From the NCBI GenBank assembly GCA_003598175.1, contig QZKN01000016.1:27523-91522 (forward strand): 64,000 nucleotides of DNA, read 5' to 3'. Under the pieces are notes generated by a model, which did not search any database, was not told where the DNA came from, and saw nothing but the letters and a program-made list of their open reading frames with translations. The stretch comes from Candidatus Omnitrophota bacterium. Its GTDB lineage: Bacteria; Hinthialibacterota; Hinthialibacteria; Hinthialibacterales; Hinthialibacteraceae. Below, piece after piece: positions 37,163 through 44,579 of this stretch (the first letter of the stretch is position 1; each line of letters begins with the position of its first letter). The position numbers and the translations under genes are program-made.

Positions 37163-37915
37163 TCAAATCCGCCCATGCTGCTGCGTCGCTTTGCGAATCG
37201 ATTTCAACTGTTTCACTGCTTTCGCCGTCACGGCTTCCTTCACCTCGAGTTCCTGCGCGAGCCGCAAAATCTCATCCGCCCGCTCGTGCGGAATCACGGC
37301 AACGCCGTCTTCATCGCCGAGAATGATGTCGCCCGGCCGCACTTCGATATCGCCGCAAATCACCGGTTCGTTCTTCGCTGTGTTCACATATCGCCCGACG
37401 GAATTGGTGGGGCAAATGGACCGCGAGAACACCGGAAATCCCATCTCGCGAATTTCCGCCACATCCCGACAGCCGCCATCCAACACCGCGCCGGCAAATC
37501 CGCGGGCAACACACCCCGTGCACATGATGCCTCCGAACGCCGCGACGTCTTTCCCTTCCTCTCCTTCCATCACGATCACCAACACCTTACCCGGCTCCGC
37601 ATTGTCGATCAAATCCAGCGCCATCGACGGCGGTTCTTTCTCCGTGGAAGGCCGCGCCAGCACCGTGACTGCATACCCGCACATCTTTGTTGGAAACACC
37701 GGCCGCATTTCATGCGACATGAATCCCCGCTTGCCGATGATTTGATCGATGGCGTCGGAAACCGACGCCACGGCTATCTGCGAGAAACCTTCGATCAACG
37801 GATCCGCGCCGGATGAGCGGGAAAGCGGAACCGAAGCGCATCCGGAAAAAATGTATACTGCAAACAAAATACAAATGGTCATCGGAAGACGACAGGAAAA
37901 GATACGTTCTTTCAT
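37163..37915 (-). CDS. RraA-like aldolase/isomerase-family protein with a lipoprotein signal
   Basis: Member of the RraA / 4-hydroxy-4-methyl-2-oxoglutarate (HMG/CHA) aldolase family, cytosolic in all characterised cases. The ATG at 37915 is backed by GGAG. The family core is complete: ADAIDQIIG-like start region, AFGGIMCTGCVARGFAGAVLDGGCRDVAEIREMGFPVFSR, with the Gly and Arg-Asp residues expected around the metal and substrate site, and DIILGDEDGVAVIP. Unusually the N-terminus is a signal sequence with a possible lipobox (YIFSGCAS), which predicts export and lipid anchoring. The gene sits directly upstream of tctC in the same direction, so it may process or sense the carboxylate that the TTT system imports. 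The true role could differ from aldolase. Confidence 0.82.
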   Translation of the reverse strand: MKERIFSCRLPMTICILFAVYIFSGCASVPLSRSSGADPLIEGFSQIAVASVSDAIDQIIGKRGFMSHEMRPVFPTKMCGYAVTVLARPSTEKEPPSMALDLIDNAEPGKVLVIVMEGEEGKDVAAFGGIMCTGCVARGFAGAVLDGGCRDVAEIREMGFPVFSRSICPTNSVGRYVNTAKNEPVICGDIEVRPGDIILGDEDGVAVIPHERADEILRLAQELEVKEAVTAKAVKQLKSIRKATQQHGRI

Positions 37916-38070
37916 GATTCTCCATCTCCGCAATTTCAAAAAGGACTATTCGATCAACCCATATCCGACAAAAGAATTGGTTCACGGAATTGGTTGTGGA
38001 AAATGAAGTTATTATACAGAGTTGACATGGATTTGAGGACATACGCAACAAAAAAAACATGGATTCTTCA

Positions 38071-38131
38071 CGCGGGTAGAGAAGGCGTCTCGTCTGCGCA
38101 GTCATGCAAGCGAGACGCTTGCTTTACCCAC
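38071..38131. repeat. Intergenic palindrome, GGTAGAGCAAGCG class (copy 2)
   Basis: CGGGTAGAGAAGGCGTCTCG on the left is matched imperfectly by GCAAGCGAGACGCTTGCTTT and ACCC on the right. It lies between the DUF1638 gene and the RraA-like gene in the 254-bp gap 37916-38169, so these may not be one transcript. Confidence 0.7.
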
Positions 38132-38169
38132 AAAAAACTTTCCCTTTTGAATTGGCGGATACACCGATT

Positions 38170-38925
38170 TCAAGACAAGGCGCACTTCACCGCATGGATG
38201 ATTTCCGTCTCATCGAACTTCGCTTCGATGCGATACCCCGGCGGCACGACGAGAAAGTCCCGTTCCTCCCATTCTCCATCCACCAATTTGCGGATCAAGG
38301 ACAGGTCGCCTTTAACTTTTTCGTATTCCCAGCCTTTCTCTTCCGCTTCCTTTTGCGTATGGCGTTCAAACCGATCATCCGGTTCGATTCCCATTTCAAT
38401 GAACGTCAGTTGTTTGTAATTTTTGGTGATATCGCCCAATTGTTCGTATAAAAATTGCGCGTTTTCCTCGCCGTATTTCTCCACCAGTTCCTCATAACTC
38501 TGCGCTAGTCCCTGTCGGTGGCTGATGGACAACGGTTTCAATTCCTCCGCCACGTCGCCCCGTTCGATCCAGCCGGTCGTGTGAAAATAAACGCCGGGAT
38601 GGTTGTGAAAATAATCGGCGTAACGCTCTTTGCTGCCAAGAAAAAGCGTTATGCAGTCATGGGCGCGGGCAACGACCAGCGGAACCGTTCGCGCCTCCAA
38701 TCCCACAATCCCGTTGTTGCACAATCCATATCCCAACAAAATCGCGTCATATTTCGTTTCATCGACGCGCGCGATCACATCCTGCAACCACGGCAACATT
38801 TTTTCCCGCCCGATGTCGTGCAATCCCTTCGGCAGAAATTCGATATCGACCTGATGAATCGAACGGGAAACCACCGCGCACACTTCGCGGTACAACACAT
38901 CGCAACTGATCAATTTATAACGCAT
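38170..38925 (-). CDS. DUF1638 domain protein
   Basis: A 251-residue cytoplasmic protein of the DUF1638 family, which is found mainly in anaerobes beside UroD-like and corrinoid methyltransferase genes and has no assigned activity. Typical features are [14 protein letters not shown] at the N-terminus, [18 protein letters not shown], a conserved [20 protein letters not shown], and [11 protein letters not shown]. Several Cys and His residues in these motifs could bind metal or a cofactor, as inferred from their conservation rather than shown. It starts nine bases after the stop of the UroD-like gene and is surely cotranscribed with it. The pair points to methyl-group or corrinoid-linked metabolism. 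Confidence 0.88.
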   Translation of the reverse strand: MRYKLISCDVLYREVCAVVSRSIHQVDIEFLPKGLHDIGREKMLPWLQDVIARVDETKYDAILLGYGLCNNGIVGLEARTVPLVVARAHDCITLFLGSKERYADYFHNHPGVYFHTTGWIERGDVAEELKPLSISHRQGLAQSYEELVEKYGEENAQFLYEQLGDITKNYKQLTFIEMGIEPDDRFERHTQKEAEEKGWEYEKVKGDLSLIRKLVDGEWEERDFLVVPPGYRIEAKFDETEIIHAVKCALS

Positions 38926-38934
38926 AGAGATCGT

Positions 38935-39930
38935 TCACCTTTGCTCTTGCCAGTAATTTTTTAATTTATAAAACTGATCAAACATGATCGGCGTTATCTG
39001 CGGTGGAATCCCCAGCGCCCTTGGATCACCGTAATTGAATACGATAAATCCACCCGCCGGCGTGCTCCAATGCCGGACCAGTAACTCCGCCTCTTCCCTC
39101 ACCTCTTCTTCGCTGCCTCGTGGAAGCGTGGTTTGGATATCCACCGTGGTTAAAAAACAAACCTTTCCCTTGTTTTTCTCCCCGAATTCGGCCAGACCAT
39201 ACGCCCGCGGCTGCTGCATGTTCAGCACGTCCACGCCCAATTCGATGAATCGCGGCACGAAATCGTTCACCTTTCCGCAGCTATGCAGGATAACATGCCA
39301 ACCGTAATCGTGAACCGTCTTGAATAACATGCGATAGCGCCGCGCAAAAAATGTATCAAACGTATCGCCGCTGACGAACACGCCCTGCTGCGTTCCCCAA
39401 TCATCGGTAAAAAAAATACCGTCGATCCGCTCGCCGAATCGGGTATACAGTTCCAGCAATTGCTTTAATTTGAATTCGAGAATCATGTCCAGCAGCGTTT
39501 CGATATGATCGGGCGCCAAATAAAAGTCCTCCATCGTCGCTGTGAATCCACGCAGCATGTGCAGACGCTCGATCAAATTGAAATGGCAGGTCACAACCAC
39601 GTACCGATCCCCCGCCTGACGCAGCAAATCTTCTATCCGTTCGTAATAATACGGATTCCGCGGATCGGGAGGCCGATACCAATTGAAGGCAGCCCAATCC
39701 GCCAGCGGATGCTCGATCACCTGCCCCATATTTTTGACGTCCGTAATCGCCCAGCGGCACCCCCAATCGTCCATACCCGGCGTGTCAAAAAACCATCCCG
39801 CTTCCGCGCGATCCATCTCGCGAATTTCGCACACATCGTCGGGGATGCCGGCGACGCCGCTTTGATAAAACGGCAACCGCGGAGGATAGGCGAATTCAAT
39901 GGCCCGCCGTACGATTTCTCTCGAGTTCAT
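38935..39930 (-). CDS. UroD-like methyltransferase-family protein
   Basis: Member of the uroporphyrinogen decarboxylase/cobalamin-independent-methyltransferase fold (UroD/MtaA-like), 331 residues. The ATG at 39930 follows AGGAG; the longer frame is rejected. It opens MNSREIVRRAIEFAYPPRLPF, as in the many UroD-like proteins of anaerobes that are not haem enzymes. Later motifs are FFTDDWGTQQGVFVS, DYGWHVILHSCGKVNDFVPRFIELGVDVLNMQQPRA, with the HSCG and N-x-x-Q elements near the likely metal and substrate site, and GGFIVFNYGDPRALGIPPQ. No other haem genes are nearby, so a corrinoid-linked methyl transfer is more likely than porphyrin decarboxylation. Function remains inferred. Confidence 0.88.
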   Translation of the reverse strand: MNSREIVRRAIEFAYPPRLPFYQSGVAGIPDDVCEIREMDRAEAGWFFDTPGMDDWGCRWAITDVKNMGQVIEHPLADWAAFNWYRPPDPRNPYYYERIEDLLRQAGDRYVVVTCHFNLIERLHMLRGFTATMEDFYLAPDHIETLLDMILEFKLKQLLELYTRFGERIDGIFFTDDWGTQQGVFVSGDTFDTFFARRYRMLFKTVHDYGWHVILHSCGKVNDFVPRFIELGVDVLNMQQPRAYGLAEFGEKNKGKVCFLTTVDIQTTLPRGSEEEVREEAELLVRHWSTPAGGFIVFNYGDPRALGIPPQITPIMFDQFYKLKNYWQEQR

Positions 39931-40274
39931 GATGAGTTCTCCTGCCCAACCTCTTCCAAGTCCTATTTTCATTCTTGCCGGAAAGCAATAAACATCCCTT
40001 CACGTCAGGCTATCCGGACGCCTAGACGATAGCCGAATTCATGGAATATGCCAATTTCTCGGATAAAGGCTACTGTTTCGACAGCGATCGCAGCCACGCA
40101 GGAGGTAGTCGAGTAGAGTGATTCCACGCCAGCCGAGCGGTTGGACGTGAAATCCGCTAAGGGGGATCAACGGTCCGTCGTTTGGAATTGGCTGCGAAGC
40201 CGATAGAACTCCATCAAGGAAGCGCTGGCACAAACATTTGTCGGATAACGTATTGGTGGGGATGGAACTCCGGT
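39931..40274. other. Unexplained 344-bp stretch with normal GC
   Basis: No convincing gene. The segment 40030-40270 is unusually GC-balanced for an intergenic region and has several short inverted repeats, e.g. around GGCTGCGAAGCCGATAG. It could be a gene remnant or a structured RNA. No match to tmRNA, RNase P, SRP or 6S signatures was seen. Confidence 0.3.
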
Positions 40275-41021
40275 TCAGAATACACGCGCAGCCGATGGCT
40301 CCCGACTCCATCCGAACATGACGTCAAGAATTCCGGCGGCAATACCGATATTATCCTGCAATGCATCATCCGCGGATTGTTGAAACTCTTCCATCTTCGT
40401 TTTCAATTCTTCGAGTTCGACTTCCCGCAGATCGCGTTCGTTTTCTTCCATTTCACGCGCGACTTGCGATTGTTTACGGCGCGCTTGTTCGAATTGAACG
40501 GCGTCGTCATTTTCCAGCGCGCGGTTTTGTTCCAAAATTGCGCGAGTGAGGTTTTGATTCAGACGGGAATCTTCGTTTTCGAGTTCCTGTTTTTCCTGCT
40601 CGATTTCTTCTTCCGTCGGTTGGTCCGCCTGAGCCAAAAGAGATTCGGTATCAAGCGGAGATTCGTCGTCTTCTTTCTCGGTTTCGCCAGGCGCAACGCC
40701 TTGTTCTTTTATTATCGGCTGCAAAACCTGATCCGGCAGAAAACCGTTGGCGTCGGGACGGCTGACAACCGTCGTTAAACCGCCGTTATAAACCGGGCTG
40801 GACGAGTCGATACCGAGCGTAAAGGTACGCTTCGAGAATATAACGTCTTCGCCGCGGGCAATGGCTCGCGAGCGCAAACGCGTTTCGTTTCGTTGCTCCT
40901 GCGAAGCGACCAGCAGCGCGGTTTGCTCAGGCGGCGCGGCCAAACGCACGGCGGGTTCGCCCGGATCTGGCCGGAAACGAATGACCGGAGAACTATTCAC
41001 GCTTGTGGGGCCGCTGACCAT
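40275..41021 (-). CDS. Hypothetical coiled-coil protein
   Basis: Unrecognised 248-residue protein. The ATG at 41021 has AAGAAG upstream. Residues 1-110 are Pro/Ser-rich with a short motif FSKRTFTLGIDSSSPVYNGG. Residues ~125-220 are strongly acidic and basic with heptad spacing (EEEIEQEKQELENEDSRLNQ onward), predicting a long coiled coil. The C-terminus (IGIAAGILDVMFGWSREPS) is weakly hydrophobic. There is no signal peptide, so it may be cytoplasmic or exported by another route. The layout slightly recalls surface or flagellar structural proteins but no family can be named. The upstream gap 41022-41247 separates it from the FecR gene and contains no gene. Confidence 0.6.
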   Translation of the reverse strand: MVSGPTSVNSSPVIRFRPDPGEPAVRLAAPPEQTALLVASQEQRNETRLRSRAIARGEDVIFSKRTFTLGIDSSSPVYNGGLTTVVSRPDANGFLPDQVLQPIIKEQGVAPGETEKEDDESPLDTESLLAQADQPTEEEIEQEKQELENEDSRLNQNLTRAILEQNRALENDDAVQFEQARRKQSQVAREMEENERDLREVELEELKTKMEEFQQSADDALQDNIGIAAGILDVMFGWSREPSAARVF

Positions 41022-41247
41022 TGCTTCTTATCTCATTTTTGAAATCAATTTCTTCTGCTATCTATTTTACAAATACACGCGCTATTCCACAAGATAAAAT
41101 ATTTCCGAGAATGCATCTCGACTCAAAAACAGAGATTCCCATTATCGATTATCGACAAAGGAATTGTGAACTTGAGAGAGGATTGAAAAAATAATGAAGA
41201 AATGTATCAACCGTGTTTGAGAAATGAATCGGAAGAATTCTTGCGAA

Positions 41248-44082
41248 TTAATTGCGCCGACTGCTGTAAGCGCCGCCGCGCGTTCCCGCCGAACTTCCCA
41301 CACTACTCCTTACGGATGAGGACGATCTTGACATGGAACCGGAATACCCAGCGCTCGAACCTGAAGATGACGGTGGGGAATAAGAGCGGGGAGCGCTATA
41401 ACTGCTCGATGGTTGGCCCATCATCGAGCTGCTTTGGCTCGATGAATAACTTGAACTTTGCCGCGTCGAACTCGGCGCGGTATAACTCGGCGCGGAAAAG
41501 CTGCTACTGCGTGAAGGAGGTATGTATTGGCTTGGTGAACTGTACGAATTGTTGGTACTTCGATTCCCCGAATAGGATGATGACGGCAGGCTGTAGGAAG
41601 GAGATTGATAACCGGGAAGAGTGCGAGACGGCGCGTACGTATTACCACTCTGCGCACGCGCCGTATTCATGCCATTGCGATACGCATTGGTTGAAGAGGA
41701 ACTTTTGGGGATAACGTAAGAGCTTGTTTCACTTGATCTTGGGGTGGTACCCTTTGTTTGGGGAGAAACCGAGCTCCTTTGGTAAGGTTGCGGTGAAATT
41801 TGTGTTTGCGGAGTCGTCCTCGAAGACGAATAATCAGGGCTTTGGTACACTTTCGAGTTCGTGTTCGCAGAACTTTGCATGGTTCCCGACATCGAGTTTG
41901 CGGAAGGGATGACGGTCGAACGTGTCGGTGAAATATTCGATGGTTGTGATTTGCTGGTTCCGCTTGTGTCCCGCTTCGATGATTTCACATCGGTGGGACG
42001 AACAGGCGCCTGCCTGGTTGCCGGCGTGGATGGCGTGTTCACGCGGGCATCTTTCGTTTGCGGGGTAATGCGCGCCGGCGATGAACCGGTTTTACTTCCG
42101 GTTGGAGTCGTCGGTCTGGCCGCTTCGACCTTTTGCGGCGTTTGAACGCTTCTTTCCTTTGTATCCACCATACCGTCCGGCCGTACAGTAGACCTGCTGG
42201 TCGTCGGAGTCGTAAGGCTGGATTTGTTTGTTTCAATCCGCGGAGTTTTCTGGGCGGAATCGGCGGCAGTTTTCGGCGCAGCGCTTCCGATTCCTTCCGG
42301 AGCTCGTCTGGCGGAGGTGGTATCCGGCCTGACGGAGGTGGAATTGCTTCCACGCGGTTCCGCTGCCTTTGCAGGCTCCGCTTTGCTGCGCGTATCGGAG
42401 TATCCGGCATCCGCTTTCGGGCTCCTCGGCGCGTTATTCAGCGTCTGGCTGTCCGTATACGGTTTAGCCCAGCCATCCGCCGCGGCTTCCCGCTGCGGTT
42501 TGACTGCCTGCGTTCGCGGCGCTTCCCGGCTAACGGAAGGAGCCACACTCGCCTTGGCGGCTGTTTCCGGTTTGCTGATTTGATTTCGTTCCGGCGAGAC
42601 GCCGGTTCGCGCCGCATCCACTTTTGCAGGACTCGCCGGAGTGGTTTTACCACCTGCATTCAGCGTAGCGGAAGCGGTGGGAACGTTTACTTCTTCGCGC
42701 CGGTTCGCGTCCACTCTCTCTCGCCGCTGCGGAAGCGACGTTACAGCCGTCGAGCCGACCTGCACTTCTTTGCTATTCACCTGCGCCAGCGTCGCCGGCT
42801 GTCGCCGTTCGTGCCGTCCTTCAACAAAATCTCTTTGCGGCATGACAGTGACGGCATTGGGAGCATTGCTGTTCTGATAATTGTTGATCGTGGTGTTGTT
42901 GATCGTTATATTGTTGATCACCGTGTCGGGACGATCGTGATATTTTCGCTTATGCGTGCCCGCATGAACGTACAGTGAGCGATGATGATACCATGGATGG
43001 AAATGATCGCGCGGTCCCAGCGGAAACCATCCAATGCAGGGATCATCATAAAAACCTCCGCCGATGGATAGTCCGAAATGGCGTCCATGCCGGGCATAGG
43101 AAAATGAAACCAGCGCCGGATACCAAACCGGCCGGGGATGATAAGACACATACACCACATCGGTCGGCGCCCAGCACCAGCGGTATCGCGGTGTATAAAC
43201 CCAACGACCATAGTGATATGGCGCCCAGCCCCACGGCTCGTAGGACACCCACGTCCAGCTGTAAGGCTCCACCCATACCCAACGCCCGTGACGATAAGGC
43301 GCCCAGTCGGCAACCACCGTCGTCGGTCTCCAGACGCGTCCGTAGTCCGGCGCTTCGATCCATTCGCCGTAGCGATCCAAATCGCTGTAGCCGGAAATCC
43401 GCGTCGAGACGTACCGTTTGCTGGGGCTGGTATAATTCATAGCGTCTCGCAAATCGCACCAGCGATCAAAGTCGTCCACGGTGTTGTAACCGACATACAA
43501 ATAGGTCATGGGATCCGGATCGTTCACCAACAATTTCTCGTCGCGATTGATGCGGTAATGGCTTTCCCCGTCCCGATAAATCCGCAAGGTTCCACGGCGA
43601 ACCGGAATTTCCGCCGGCCCGGCTTCCGCAACATTGAATCGAGCTTTGACTTGTTCGAGCACGGTGGCCAGGAAATAGGTCGATTTTATTTCCAACGGCG
43701 GCCGGGAAAAATCCACTCCCTGCGCGTTGACGGCAAGTGTGCCTCGAATGATTTCAATGCGTCCAAGCGCATCGTCGAGAGTTTGAATAATGATAAACGT
43801 ATCATCGCCGAGATACAGACTGACGTTGTCTTCGAGCTGGATTTCGGCGCGGCTGCCCGGCGCCGTATAGAGTTTGTCGCCCGCCATGAGCGGAACGTTC
43901 ACCATCGCATCGATCCAATCTTCATCTTGCATGCGCTGAATCGAAGCCGCGCCTTCGAAATGAGACAATCGCGCCACGCGCAGGGAAATTTCCTCTTCCG
44001 CGGCGATGGATCGATTCCCGTTCCAAAACAGAATCAACGCGAAGGTACATGTAAATGCGAAGACTCGTGTATAGGTTTTCAT
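41248..44082 (-). CDS. Exported FecR-domain / DUF6600-type protein with Ser-rich low-complexity tail
   Basis: 944-residue secreted or envelope protein. The signal peptide is at 1-28 (AFTCTFALILFWNG). Residues ~35-160 are a FecR-like domain: LSHFEGAASIQR, PLMAGDKLYTAPGSRAEIQLEDNVSLYLG. Residues ~225-350 carry the Trp/Tyr/Arg/Pro-rich repeats of DUF6600-type proteins (WAPYRHGRWVWV, SYEPWGWAPYHYGRW, RYRWCWAP). A short NNITINNTTINNYQN stretch follows. From ~430 the chain is Lys/Thr/Ala/Pro-rich, and from ~700 mostly Ser, Tyr, Thr, Pro and Arg with no hydrophobic core, ending near SAGTRGGAYSSRRN. Such tails are probably disordered and wall- or polymer-associated. FecR domains here are not of the anti-sigma type, since no sigma factor is adjacent. 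Function unknown. Confidence 0.82.
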   Translation of the reverse strand: MKTYTRVFAFTCTFALILFWNGNRSIAAEEEISLRVARLSHFEGAASIQRMQDEDWIDAMVNVPLMAGDKLYTAPGSRAEIQLEDNVSLYLGDDTFIIIQTLDDALGRIEIIRGTLAVNAQGVDFSRPPLEIKSTYFLATVLEQVKARFNVAEAGPAEIPVRRGTLRIYRDGESHYRINRDEKLLVNDPDPMTYLYVGYNTVDDFDRWCDLRDAMNYTSPSKRYVSTRISGYSDLDRYGEWIEAPDYGRVWRPTTVVADWAPYRHGRWVWVEPYSWTWVSYEPWGWAPYHYGRWVYTPRYRWCWAPTDVVYVSYHPRPVWYPALVSFSYARHGRHFGLSIGGGFYDDPCIGWFPLGPRDHFHPWYHHRSLYVHAGTHKRKYHDRPDTVINNITINNTTINNYQNSNAPNAVTVMPQRDFVEGRHERRQPATLAQVNSKEVQVGSTAVTSLPQRRERVDANRREEVNVPTASATLNAGGKTTPASPAKVDAARTGVSPERNQISKPETAAKASVAPSVSREAPRTQAVKPQREAAADGWAKPYTDSQTLNNAPRSPKADAGYSDTRSKAEPAKAAEPRGSNSTSVRPDTTSARRAPEGIGSAAPKTAADSAQKTPRIETNKSSLTTPTTSRSTVRPDGMVDTKERSVQTPQKVEAARPTTPTGSKTGSSPARITPQTKDARVNTPSTPATRQAPVRPTDVKSSKRDTSGTSKSQPSNISPTRSTVIPSANSMSGTMQSSANTNSKVYQSPDYSSSRTTPQTQISPQPYQRSSVSPQTKGTTPRSSETSSYVIPKSSSSTNAYRNGMNTARAQSGNTYAPSRTLPGYQSPSYSLPSSSYSGNRSTNNSYSSPSQYIPPSRSSSFSAPSYTAPSSTRQSSSYSSSQSSSMMGQPSSSYSAPRSYSPPSSSGSSAGYSGSMSRSSSSVRSSVGSSAGTRGGAYSSRRN

Positions 44083-44237
44083 TTTCCTGAACCTTTCTTG
44101 CAGAGGATATCAATAATGTTCTGTCTTCACTCGTATCATCGAAAAAAATATTGCCTCTGCTAAACAATTATACTTGTTTCATTCCGAAAAGGATATGAAC
44201 CATTCACCACATATCCTATCTCCATCCATTTACCACA

Positions 44238-44286
44238 AATTTTCATCGTTCGTTGTGATCAATCGATCATGGCGGTTTATATGAAA
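44238..44286 (+). repeat. Dispersed covarying-stem repeat, copy D
   Basis: Reads ATTTTCATCGTTCGTTG, stem TGATC, loop AATC, stem GATCA, then TGGCGGTTTATATGAAA. Nearly identical to copy A in the opposite orientation. Lies in the 497-bp gap 44083-44579 together with the palindrome at 44447; no gene seen there. Confidence 0.75.
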
Positions 44287-44446
44287 TGAAAAAAAGAACA
44301 GGGAATTGTCTTCATCGATTTAGACCAAAACCAAAATGCGTGTTAATATAGATTGTTTTTGCATGGAAGGCTGTGCGGTTGCACCCATTTTTTGAATATC
44401 TCATTGTTTTCGAATGACTTACAAAATAAATATCCATACGAATAAA

Positions 44447-44507
44447 CGTGGGGAGAGCAGGCGTCTCGCCTGCGTTGTAAAGCAAGCGGGGACGATTGCT
44501 TTACCAT
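44447..44507. repeat. Intergenic palindrome, GGTAGAGCAAGCG class (copy 3)
   Basis: GTGGGGAGAGCAGGCGTCTC on the left, CAAGCGGGGACGATTGCTTT with ACCA on the right: an imperfect hairpin 73 bp upstream of the CHAT gene start. Confidence 0.65.
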
Positions 44508-44579
44508 GAAACCTATTCATCCATCGTTAATTATAATGAATTGATACGGCCAACCGGTCATGACGGTATCTGCGTTGAA

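Noticed and set aside
40039..40311. 90-residue minus-strand frame
   Set aside because: Overlaps the coiled-coil gene end, no ribosome site, composition not protein-like; kept only as part of an unexplained gap.
41860..42145. Plus-strand frames opposite the Ser-rich tail of the FecR protein
   Set aside because: Low-complexity shadow frames without start signals or family resemblance.
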